Assembly: GCA_947579605.1 (NCBI GenBank)
Contig: OX388322.1
Location: 6,758,001 to 6,822,000, forward strand
Length of the DNA stretch: 64,000 bases
Direction: 5' to 3'
Origin: Athripsodes cinereus
Taxonomy: Eukaryota; Arthropoda; Insecta; Trichoptera; Leptoceridae
Within the stretch, counting starts at the first letter, position 1; the number at the start of each line of letters is the position of its first letter. Positions 53,830 through 63,856 of the stretch are shown here, piece by piece. Both the position numbers and the translations under genes were made by a program. Below the pieces are notes generated by a model. It was not told the DNA's origin, made no database searches, and worked only from the letters and a program-made list of their open reading frames with translations.

Positions 53830-56368
53830 TGCTACGCATTAAATAATCGCTGCGGAAAAGTTCATACTGGCTAATGTTCCTACATTCATTTGATGTCCAC
53901 GGGGTCACTCGTAATAATAATTGGACGTTATGAATATCATATCCTTAACACGTGTTTCTCTAACCTTGTACGCCAAACGTATGATTTTGTCGATGCGCCA
54001 AAAACGACGGTTGAAGAAAACGGTCGACACAACGAGAGGTCCTCGCGTCGCTTGCAAGCAAATTCAGTTACCCCCTGACCATGGGCTAGGCCGGACGTAG
54101 AGGTGGGCCGAGTCCCTTCCCGCCTTAGTCGCGAACAGCGGTGTGCGTAACTCCGACACAATAATAATACTAACAATAATTATTTAATAGTACTTAACTT
54201 CATAATGTGATAAACAAGTGTGTTGCCCTCTGTTGTACGTAAAACTATTCTTATTGTGTGTCGTTAATAATGTACTGTAAAAATCTGTGTATTTATTGCC
54301 CGCGCGACCAATCTTACCGCCAATATCAAGGAACAATAATAATAATTAATAATCAACAGTAATCGATAAACAGAATAATGTTGTGAACAGGCTTGTTTTT
54401 CCTTTGAGTTATATAGATTACGTTATCGAAGTGATATTAAGATAACATTTGGAGGTTTTGAGTGATGTAGCATTTGTGTGCTTTTGGGCGTGGTTTTTGC
54501 TGTTGCCGCCATTTTACATATCAGTGCGAAATTAGATAATCCATTGTTTCTGAACAACTATCCAATGTTAGGAATCATACAAACCACTTAAACAATTCTT
54601 TATACTTGCTCAGTGATGTAAATTTAATTAAAACATGAATGTGTTCCGAAGTCTGCAACGGATACCTCTTCAACGCGGGTAGTCCATATGTATTGCGTAT
54701 CGGTGATTTACCGATATAACTCGCATTACAATGTGAACTGGGTAATCCTCTAGTAACTTCTCCGGTCCATACCCTTGTCAAAAGAGTGATTAAATGACTA
54801 GCTGAGTATTTCTGAAAGGACTATTGAAATAGTGACGCCTTCTACCTTTTACACTGAGGATAGTGTAAGAACGTATAAGATATCCCATGTCTCTTGAGAA
54901 GTAGTGATCTCTTCCGTCTTGAGGACAGGATCTATCTGATTCTGGCAACACCTACGCACCCCTGTACGTCTTTGGTATAACCAGCGACCGCCATAGAAGC
55001 ATCAGAGTATGTTTCTTTCACGAACCTGCCTTCTACCGTCAATGTGTACAAAATACGTCATCAGTAACATACTCGACTTTGTGTTATTCAACACCTGTTC
55101 GCCTGTCCATCTGTAAGTGACTATATTGCTATTGTGTATTGTATGTAATGATATTTGTTCCGTAACAGAGTTCATATCATCATTGAACTGACCTATATAT
55201 TATTTTCCGTTGTATGATAACTATATATTATTTTCCGTTGTGTAATAATTTAAGATCTTGAGTTTGACTGAAGAATGAATGGTTCCATTTACATATTTAT
55301 AGATCATATGATAAACCAGGTATTGATTTATATTGATAATGTCTAGGATGGTGTATTTGATAATTGCCATTGTTTGTTTTATTGTCTCAGTCCGAATATG
55401 GTGTAACTTTCATAACTTTGTATATTGGACGGAATATTATTCCCTATAAACTTACTTTGAAAATAACTGTCTTGTTATGTAATATATGTTTGCACAATAA
55501 ACGTGAATCACTTACCATACGTTATCTTTCTGTTGAAATCCATTATATGTACCCACAAGTAGATTCAATACTTTTAATAATGCTAAAGTACATCTCTTCG
55601 CCTCCTTGTATATAATCTTCCAATAACCTAGTTTATACTCGGAGTAGTTATGTCATAAAGGTTCGATTCCTTGACCAACCAATGGATGAAAGACCAGATT
55701 ATTATTTTACTATGAAAGCAACAAAGAGTTAAATGAATGACTCCATTGATAGAAATAAAATATCCACTTTCTTGGAAAGGTCTGATGTTCTTATGATAAT
55801 CTTTGTTCCACTTGATATAAATTTTGATCGTTTACTTGGAAATATTTATCTATAATTCTACTCAAGAAAAGACATAAGTAGAATCTTTGCAATATAAAGT
55901 ATGCTAACAGAAGAAACATTATTGCTTGAATTACCTATGTATTCTATAATGATAAGATGACCATAAGAAAATGATGAAACCAAAGGATAAAGAAATCTCT
56001 GAGCTTCATGTGAGTATAATATGTATAATTGAAGTATGTACCTGTCACCCACACAATACATCCCTCTTGCAGACTAAATATAATCATACCCTAGACATGA
56101 ACTTGAGCCAATATATTAATCTGATTTACGTGCAAATATAACTGTAACTTTCTTTATATACTTTCTCTATCATATAATTAATTTTCTATGTGTTTTCTAT
56201 GTGCTTTGTACATAGAAAGCTGGGGGCTGAGCCAATTTATATACTTTTCTTATGTATGTATAATGTATAAATAATGTAAATTCATTTCTTTAAATATTTG
56301 ATAATTTCTCTTTTGATTTTTTTGTATAAGGATATGATGCGATCGTCCTAGTGGACGAAATCGTATTA
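53830..56368 (+). repeat. 3' LTR (2,539 bp)
   Basis: Direct repeat of 47963-50501 at a constant offset of 5,867 bases, with one substitution seen (54986). It is followed at once by the TSD CTGG (56369-56372) and by LINE-C sequence. Confidence 0.92.
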
Positions 56369-56372
56369 CTGG

Positions 56373-56613
56373 TTCTGACACCGGTCCATTCTCGAATGAT
56401 CTTCTTCCTCTTCATGATGAGCTGGAGTATGGTGTACTTGTTGCCTCTCATTACATGGCCAAAATATGCTATTTTACGGAGCTTAACAGTGGTGAACAGT
56501 TCTCTATTTGCATTGGCTTTACGTAAAACATCAATGTTTGTTATCATATCGGTCCAGGATATTTTAAGTTCAATTTGCTGCATCGCTTCCAATGCAGCGA
56601 TGAAATATGTCAC
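56373..56613 (-). pseudogene. LINE-C ORF2 fragment, upstream half of the copy split by the LTR element
   Basis: The minus strand encodes FIAALEAMQQIELKISWTDM, ITNIDVLRKANANRELFTTV, KLRKIAYFGHVMRGNKYTIL and QLIMKRKKIIREWTGVRT in one open frame, then runs into the LTR element at the TSD. The remaining 3' end lies at 47891-47962. Compared with 45563-46147, the glycine/arginine-rich segment before REWTG seems to be deleted. The frame has no stop before the break. Confidence 0.8.
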
Positions 56614-56715
56614 CCATATTTAAAATCTTATTTTTCATAATACAGTGAATTTAAAAAAAAAATTATTATTATGTTTGTTAATGCAGTTAGTCTACTGGTT
56701 GTTCCACTTCTCGAA
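56596..56715 (+). repeat. R2rep copy, diverged
   Basis: GCGATGAAATATGTCACCCAT, TATTTAAAATCTTATTTT, ATGTTTGTTAATGCAGTTAG and TCTACTGGTTGTTCCACTTC follow the R2rep order. It abuts the LINE-C fragment. Confidence 0.6.
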
Positions 56716-56820
56716 GTATAAATATATTCTCCATGGTATAAAAACCTATGAATAGATAAATTGAGCTTTTGAAAGGATGAGTGTTATACCTACTATCAAG
56801 TATCAATGTATGATAAATAA

Positions 56821-57045
56821 GCCGTGAAGCTCCCGGTAAAGAATTGGTCTTCATTTCTTTTCCGTATGTTTCCAAGTGTCCTGTAAAAAGCGGGTGTTTG
56901 AAAAAATAAAGACAATTTACATCTTAAATTCAACGATGAGGTATGCCACCCATTCTGAATGATACAACAGCTAGAATGTTTATTACATGCAGCTGATCTG
57001 ATGTCTACCTTACGTCTGGGATAAGCCGTGATGGTATAGATAGAT
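56821..57045 (+). repeat. R2rep copy, near full length
   Basis: GCTCCCGGTAAAGAATTGGTC, AAGTGTCCTGTAAAAAGCGGG, TGTTTGAAAAAATAAAGACA, GATGAGGTATGCCACCCATT, TTACATGCAGCTGATCTGAT and GATAAGCCGTGATGGTATAG then ATAGATG. Together with 58849-59082 it best defines the family, which ends in a GATA-type tail. Confidence 0.82.
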
Positions 57046-57049
57046 GTAC

Positions 57050-57835
57050 GATACACAATATTATATGAATGGCATAATATTCTTTAAAGATACCAATGTG
57101 TGAAACACAACACGCATGTATTTATAATATAATATAATTACTACCCACATAATATAATACACCTACTTGTATTATCTATTCACTTACACTTTTTACAAGT
57201 GAAAACACCCATTTGTTTTAATTGAAAAACAATTACTATCACATAATTATAGGTGAGTCTAATACATAACATCACCTTTATACATTGTAAGTGAATAACG
57301 CATTTAACTTGATAAATAATCATACTAATATTTGACAATAATTGATTGACTACAAATCGTCGTTGCTTTGTAGAATTAGAAAACAAAACGTTTATAATTA
57401 ACATTCCACTGCTAATTTTTTGTTGATATAATAAAACATCTTTACTGAAAGTTTTCTGTCCATACTGTAACCGTCGAGCCTTACGATATCTTAAACCACC
57501 CTACTTATTGGTACCTATCTAATTGTATTGTTTTGAATTGTGTTCATTGGTTGATGATCTATAATATTGCAACAATAATATTCCCTTCCACTGTGTGTGG
57601 GAGAGAGTAGTGTGACTATTTTATAGATTGCATGGCAAGTGTGCGATGGTGTATTTGGTATTTAGAGGAGAATATTACGAAAACGACAACAATATCATTT
57701 ATTTGTATCATAATGTTTTATAACTTGGTAATTATGTATGCTTCTTATTGTGCAATAAAGTTTTTTTAGAATTATACTTATATAGTTGATAGATTCCAAT
57801 TTATTATTTTAGAATTTCTTAATATTAACTGTGAA
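57050..57835. other. AT-rich DNA, nothing recognised
   Basis: No gene or repeat identified. Confidence 0.5.
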
Positions 57836-58012
57836 TTGTGCGATTTGTGATCAAAAGTGGACAAATTAAAAAAAGTTTTTTAGAGTATGTAGAAATAATC
57901 TTTATGTCGAGTTCTATGAAACTGCATTTTCGAAAACAGTCGAATCCTATAGAAATTTGTATGAAAAACAGGGGAGAAATTCGAAGTTTTGTATTGAAAA
58001 CAGAAAATAATC

Positions 58013-58157
58013 ACCAATCAGAAACCTCGATTGGAGAACCATGTCTACACAATGCAACATTGTGTTAAATCTAATCGGAAGAAGTGAGATTCCGATTAGA
58101 TTTTACACAATTTTGCATTGTGTAGACATGGTTCTCCAATCGAGGTTTCTGATTGGT
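58013..58157. repeat. Long hairpin of the MITE-D family
   Basis: The 67-base arms 58013-58079 and 58091-58157 are reverse complements with about three mismatches and an 11-base loop. The arms carry AACCATGTCTACACAATG and CCAATCAGAAACCTCGATTG. Both ends run into text resembling the MITE-D outer end (TTTTGTCATCTGCACCCAAA after the right arm). Confidence 0.82.
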
Positions 58158-58179
58158 TTTGTCATCTGCACCCAAATCC

Positions 58180-58840
58180 GGTTAATCAATAAAAAAATTA
58201 GTAAATATTCTAAACATTAAGTGAATAATCAGTTAGCTTTTGGGCTCTACTGACATTTGACAACGAATGGATTTGTTCTATTTCGATATCCAGATAAGTT
58301 GGAGGTAGACGGTTGAAACGTTGATGAAAAACAAAATAACGCAGTGATGATAGCTCAGTGACATTATTTTGTACAATAACTATCTACAAGAATTATAATT
58401 AAATAAAACTATGATTAAAAATTGGATTTTTTGAAAAGAGCCTTGCAATTATTTCTTATTGTTACAATTATATGTTAAAGCACCCGCAAACGAGTGAATT
58501 ATTTTTAAAACATTGTTATTATAGACGTTTTTAATTTAAGATTGTCAAACAATTTTAGAATCGTAAAATCAATGAATGTATTTTTAAAACTAGCACCTAA
58601 TTATTATATAGTGATTATATTATTCGTGAACGACAAAAAAGCAGACGTGTAAAAAATATTTGTATAAGTGTTTTAGGCGCTAATTCCTCTATGGTCAAAG
58701 ACCTGTGAATCATCAGAGGCTTATATTATTAGATACATAGGCAACCAATTACAAATTATTATACCTATTAATAAATTGCACCTACTTAAAAACTTTAAAA
58801 ATCGACGTTTTTAAATATTTTATACACTTATTGAGTGTCT
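58180..58840. other. AT-rich DNA, nothing recognised
   Basis: No gene or repeat identified. Confidence 0.5.
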
Positions 58841-58848
58841 ATTTTCCG

Positions 58849-59082
58849 TGGCACGCCTGGCAAAGAATTGGTCTCCCACTCTTTTACATAAGTCTTCGAG
58901 TGTTCTGTAAAAGGCAGGTGTTCGAAAAAATAAAGAATTTTTACATCTTAAATTCTGCGATGAGATTTGACACCGATCCTGAATGCTTTAATTTTTGTTG
59001 GCACGAAGAGAACAGCTTGAATGTTTATTGCATGCAGTTGGTCTGCTGGCTACTCCACTTGTGGGATATGCCGTAAGGAATA
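58849..59082 (+). repeat. R2rep copy, near full length
   Basis: TGGCACGCCTGGCAAAGAATT, GTGTTCTGTAAAAGGCAGGTG, TTCGAAAAAATAAAGAATTT, GATGAGATTTGACACCGATC, TTTTTGTTGGCACGAAGAGA, TTGCATGCAGTTGGTCTGCT and TTGTGGGATATGCCGTAAGG. Followed at once by a SINE1 copy in the opposite orientation. Confidence 0.8.
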
Positions 59083-59261
59083 GTTTTTTTTTTAAAAAAT
59101 AAATCTGGGTTTTGTAATAAACCGAAATACAACCTTATACACCTTTCACAGTAAGCTACTAAAAGCTTGTGTCGTGAAAGGGGAGTTTACCGGCACCTGG
59201 TATCGAACCACGGATCCTTGTTCACGAGGTTAAGACTCTACCTCCAGGCTACCGACGAACT
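59083..59261 (-). repeat. SINE1 full-length reference copy
   Basis: On the minus strand it begins GTTCGTCGGTAGCCTGGAGG (A box TAGCCTGGAGG, at 59239-59252 on the plus strand). It continues to GATCCGTGGTTCGATACCAG (B box, 59199-59209), the body GGTAAACTCCCCTTTCACGA, CTTACTGTGAAAGGTGTATA and GGTTGTATTTCGGTTTATTA, and ends CCCAGATTTATTTTTTAAAA. This is a tRNA-derived, RNA polymerase III type SINE with a poly-A tail. Confidence 0.85.
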
Positions 59262-59264
59262 CAG

Positions 59265-59810
59265 TAGTAGTAGTAATTATCAATTTGATGAATATTCTCT
59301 GAGCGAAGATGTATTTATAGCTAGTATGTATTAATTTAAATTCGTGTTATCTACCTAATTAATTAATGTTAGTTTAGATGCAAAAAAACACCTCACGATA
59401 AGATAATGTTATAAACGATGAATAAATAAATTTATAATAATTAAACAGCTAAAAAAGCAGTAATCTCCCAGTGACATGCTTTCTATACATGCAAAAAAGC
59501 ACCACATGCCTAGAAAAAAAACTGTGTACAAAACTGTCTGAAATTGTTATACAAAAACGATAAGATCGTGACATATTTATTTATTACATCAATAAACGGT
59601 TTAAGCATTTACAGTAAGTATATTAATTAATATTAATACAAATTTAACACAACCATACTTACTGTATGTATATGGTACTATATAGGTATACATATTCTAA
59701 CATTATACATAATAATAGACGGTATACTTGTACATTCATGAAAAATAATTCATATAAAAAACATAATGAAACAGTATCGTATCGCTCGTCGATGGTAAAG
59801 GTTTACCGAA
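59265..59810. other. AT-rich DNA, nothing recognised
   Basis: No gene or repeat identified. Confidence 0.5.
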
Positions 59811-59812
59811 AT

Positions 59813-59988
59813 CTTTTTTTTTTTAAGAAACATATATCTGGGTTTTATTATAAATCCAAATACAATATTAGACACCTTTCACAGTAAGCTAAAAGCTTGT
59901 GTTGTAAAAGGGGAGTTTGCCGGCACCTGGGATCTAACCACGGTCCCCTTGTTCATGAGGCCGAGACTCCAGGCTACCGACGAACTCA
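59813..59988 (-). repeat. SINE1 full-length copy
   Basis: Same order as 59083-59261 on the minus strand: AGTTCGTCGGTAGCCTGGAG, CCGTGGTTAGATCCCAGGTG, CCGGCAAACTCCCCTTTTAC, AGCTTTTAGCTTACTGTGAA and an A-rich tail (the T-run 59813-59824). Short AAATC flanks on both sides may be part of a TSD. Confidence 0.82.
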
Positions 59989-59989
59989 A

Positions 59990-60815
59990 ATCGGAAGTGC
60001 ATTATGGAAATCGCATCTAAAATAAATGATATTGTACTATTCTGGCCTGCCACGCAGTTGCTTGTAGGTGACAATACAATATGATACGAAACTCAATACT
60101 ATGGTTATATTTATCAAATTTTGCACAGTATCTCACATTCCTATAGAAACAAAATTGAAATTTGGTGACGGGGGTAGATATTAAATAGTAGTTGTGCGTG
60201 GTAATGAATTCCTACAGCAAATTGTTGAAATAACAAAATGAACGATATAAAAAGTTTAGTCCCGCCACTGGTAACTACAAACATGTATCTGCATAATATG
60301 TGTCTAATAGTAAAATTAAAATATATTTAAACTTACATTATAGATATAGTAGACACTACCAGAATAACTGTAAGTATTGAATAAAAACTCATCTTATTAC
60401 CAGTATTCTACGTAAATTTAATGTGATTCCACTATATTATATTACAATTTACATTTTATTTCAAATCATGTTAATATATTATGCACTATTTAAAAAGTAG
60501 TATGATTGCTATCATTTGCTGTACAAAAAGATTTTATGTACTTTACAAATGAAGACTCCTTTAATTAAAAAAAATCTCTACGAGTTATATGTCTTGCCAG
60601 CAATAAATGAGAAGTGAGGTAAGAAGAAACATAATTTGAAAATTTATTATAATACTTGAAAGACAAAATAAGGAACTAGACGGAACAAGAAGGATTAAAA
60701 TTTTTCAGGTAAATTTAGGATCTTCGCTGGTCCACTTTTGATTTCGCATTTTGTTGTCATGTCATAATTGACTGTCTGATCCTGTGTACATTGTAAAAAT
60801 AAAAATAAAATAAAA
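59990..60815. other. AT-rich DNA, nothing recognised
   Basis: No gene or repeat identified. Confidence 0.5.
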
Positions 60816-60824
60816 GACCGTGTT

Positions 60825-60965
60825 TCCAAAGACAAAAGTTGCTGATAGTTGATAAAGCGTCCAAGTTGCAACAGCAGTGAGGCCATATGATAAAACAAAG
60901 GAGGGAGGTGAACCTCTAAAATTCTGGAAAATTGACCATGGCAAGACAAAAAACGTTAAGAAAGA
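60825..60965 (+). pseudogene. LINE-D ORF2 fragment, decayed
   Basis: Broken plus-strand frames give TKVADS-like, a VDKASKLQQQ-GHM segment (a degraded KLKWQWAGHMAR) and then R-E-NL-NSGKLTMARQK. Nucleotide alignment to the complement of 8880-9010 supports the same LINE (GACAAAAGTTG, GATAAAG-GTCCAAG, CAGCAGTGAGGCCATATGAT). Confidence 0.55.
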
Positions 60966-61625
60966 TTATGTAATGCCTATCTGTGTGATGATACAATTAA
61001 AAAATAAAAGGGAGATAATGAATTATATGAATAAGTAGTTGTTTGATCTAAGTGAACTTAATTATCCGATAATTACTTACCATACATTGCTCTTTAATTA
61101 CTTGCAATATTCATATTATCTACTGCAAGTTCATTATTTTCTGAAGGAATAAACACATATTCTCAGTAGGGTCGTAAAATTAAACTATTGAATATAAATC
61201 CACGGCCATTAATAATTAGTAAAGAGTTATAGTCTTTGATAACAAAAACAGTGAATAAAGTAAGAAACAACAAAAAGTCCTCATCTCCCTCTAACCTTAA
61301 GTCTACAGCCATCTGTAAAGTTCATTAAGGTTTATTGCTAGGATTTCCTATTTGCGATAAATTAATTGGAAAGCTTTTTACAATGTGCTGCACAAATGTA
61401 AAAAACAAGTGTGATTGTCAATCTTAGTTTGTTTTTCCTATAAATTATATTATTCCCAAAGCAATTATATCTTAACCAGAAAAGCATTTCAGTATTTTTG
61501 TTTTATCCATTTTAGTTCAACATAGTATTGGGGAACTTATTATTATCAAACAAGTGTGCAATGTTTGGATGTAAGACTGTTGGAAAGTTTTTATCACTTA
61601 CATGTTTATATTTACATGTCTAATC
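60966..61625. other. AT-rich DNA, nothing recognised
   Basis: No gene or repeat identified. Confidence 0.5.
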
Positions 61626-61765
61626 TCAGAATAACGAATTGCGAAGTAACGAAATTTCCAGTATAACGTAGCTGTAATTTGTCCCCGATAATCTTTCATA
61701 CAAAATGTACTAAACCAAAATTCATTATAGCGAAGCCGATCTCAGTATAACGAACTTTTTTTTAG
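61625..61765. repeat. Possible pogo/Tigger-type terminal remnant
   Basis: Words of the form CTCAGAATAACGAA, CCAGTATAACGTAG, CATTATAGCGAAG and TCTCAGTATAACGAAC recur, as near the termini of pogo-like elements. No paired TIR or TA TSD was identified. Confidence 0.35.
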
Positions 61766-61769
61766 AATG

Positions 61770-62990
61770 ATGGTTCAATTTTAGACAAAATTTCTAGGAA
61801 CTCAGCTTGTTCTTGCCACTAAGCGGTAGGTATAGCACGGGTTTTGATCTGTTGTGTACCATATTGAACTAAATAAATAAATAAACAAATAAATGTGTTC
61901 TTTTTTTCGACTTCAAAGAGAAAATAAAAACTTTCTTCATTTCTTCTTAAAATCATATTTAACATTTCTCACGTGTCAGAAAATTGTGTTTTTATTCGAA
62001 TTATTGAAATAATATTTTATCATTCTTTAAAATTTGTTCGTATTTTAAGTTAAAAATCTATTCGGTAACTGTTGGTTTGGTACTTCGCCGATAGTAGTTG
62101 GTCGTCTCTGCTACACATTACGGTAAGGCAAGGCAGCATGCCCTGAGGCACACTTTAAGTGTCATACACGTACTTGCAGTTTGTCAGACTGGAAATGAGT
62201 TCATAAACAACTCAACCCACGACATTGAGGCCTGTGTTCTCAATAACACCGTATTGTGTCATGAGATATTTAAAATTTCACTCAACACCGAAGCCTTTCA
62301 CGGAACTTTTTATAAAAATTATAGGTAGAGAGAGATTCCTCAAGGATCTCTTTTTGGTACCATGACTTTACAACAGATAAAAGTTCATTGATTCCTGGAA
62401 AAACTGCAAATAAAGATTTTTAATATTTAATAATATTTTTAATAATATTTTTAATATTCCTCATAAGATCAGTGAAAGGTTTTATTAACCTGAAAAACTC
62501 ATGAGCTATCCAACATCAGCAACCGCTGATAGTTTGAGATGAAATTCATCAACTTTGAGATTAATCGAAAATGGAATGAGACGGATGGGATGTGAGCATT
62601 GTATTATAATAAATTAATTAATTTAGCTACAACAAAGGTAACACTATGCATTCCTGCAAGTTAGTTTTATGCGAAATAAAGTAATCATACGCAGCGTTAG
62701 TGTATTATTATATTGTGAAATATATATATCAGTCTTAAGATAAATGGTCAATCACACCTATTGGCGTCTGCCTACATTATCCTAGCTAACAGATCCGACG
62801 TTAGGAATTGTGATAAACAATAATTGTTGGAACCAAAACTGATCAACCAACTTTTTTATTGTTACTTTTTGAGTGTTCCTAATTGGCGTTGTTTTTATTC
62901 TTAATGTTCTAAAATTAGTAAGAAACACTAAGATGGCATTATAACCTCTTTTTGCGAGTTCTTTATATTTGTTCCTAATTATTATGTTGT
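61770..62990. other. No recognised gene; weak RT-like phrase
   Basis: At 62325-62365 one frame reads REIPQGSLFGTM, similar to the LINE G-PQGS-LGP motif, and the preceding 62098-62328 is open in another frame. This is too little to call a LINE. A small (AATAAAT)n-like tract lies at 61872-61893. Confidence 0.3.
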
Positions 62991-62994
62991 TCGT

Positions 62995-63030
62995 ATCATC
63001 ACGACATTTCCACAGATGGAGTAGCCAACG
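62995..63030 (-). repeat. R2rep 3'-end fragment
   Basis: ATCATCACGACATTTCCACA followed by GATGGAGTAGCCAAC matches the complement of the R2rep terminus. Confidence 0.4.
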
Positions 63031-63239
63031 GTCGAATTTCAAGTAGTATCTAAACATGCCAGTTAAATGCAATATTCTTGCAATGTAATATGCTATATTC
63101 TTCTTCGTAATCAAAAATTTAAATGTGATTATTTGGTTTCACACGTACTTCATTAATCTGACTCGAGTTTCAACATGTTATGTCTCTTTCAAAACTGCTA
63201 AAATAAAAAAAAATACCAATATAAATCAAAATTCAAATA

Positions 63240-63345
63240 TTCAGAACAGGTGGCATACCTCATCGCTGACTAAAGTTGATAAATGTTTTATCTTGATGTT
63301 TTATGAACACTTGCCTTTTGTAGGACACGAAAACTTTCAAAAAAT
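63240..63345 (-). repeat. R2rep fragment, 5' half
   Basis: ACAGGTGGCATACCTCATCG, then ATGAACACTTGCCTTTTGTAGG and ACACGAAAACTTTC match the complement of R2rep's 5' half. It may be the second part of the copy whose 3' end is at 62995-63030. Confidence 0.5.
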
Positions 63346-63855
63346 AATTTTAATAAAAATCCTGCAAATCTTACATACTTACATATGGTTTCATTGCTGA
63401 AATTTATGACACCTGCTTAGTTTCGGATCTGTTAGACGTGATATTTATTACATCTGGTGGTAAGATAAGAGTGCAATAAGAAGGATAGCATATATTATGT
63501 ACCTATATTTATTACTATACGAGTATATTATTATACAATGTATGTTTTGATACAATACGTGATTACACTTTGTAAATTACTTTATCTTCTCAGAACCGCG
63601 AATAATGAAAGTCACAACGCCTCCCATCAAACATTACAATGCAGTGCACTAACTCCAGATATAGCTGGGGCAACAAGAACAATGATAAATCATTTTAGAG
63701 TTATTAAAGTTACTAAACTACAAAATGGATGTTAAACATGTATCAAATACTCTTTGGCAAAGATCCTTATCATAAGAACTAAAAGATGTTTCATCATTTG
63801 ACTACATACCATAATTAATTTTGATCGAATTATCAAGTCAACGCTATTTTTATGT
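63346..63855. other. AT-rich DNA, nothing recognised
   Basis: A 65-codon open frame at 63538-63735 has no recognisable domain. Confidence 0.45.
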
Positions 63856-63856
63856 A

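Larger units (their letters stand above)
47963..56368 (+). mobile_element. LARD-like LTR retrotransposon, 8.4 kb
   Basis: Two direct repeats of 2,539 bp (47963-50501 and 53830-56368) flank a 3,328-bp interior. The structure has a 4-bp TSD, a primer-binding-site candidate just after the left LTR and a polypurine tract abutting the right LTR. Both strands of the interior and of the LTRs lack any frame resembling gag, protease, RT, RNase H or integrase; the longest frames are under about 90 codons. Long LTRs plus a non-coding interior define a large retrotransposon derivative, mobilised by another element's proteins. The orientation (plus) follows from PBS and PPT. LTR near-identity means a recent insertion. 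Its autonomous partner cannot be named. Confidence 0.88.

Noticed and set aside
53591..53842. 83-codon open frame at the end of the LTR element's interior
   Set aside because: Its translation is a read-through of the CAGTGGTTCTCAAC tandem array and the PPT, not a protein.
62098..62370. LINE reverse transcriptase (EIPQGSLFGTM phrase)
   Set aside because: A single short motif in a frame different from the upstream open frame, with no YADD or C-terminal domain nearby; left as a note only.
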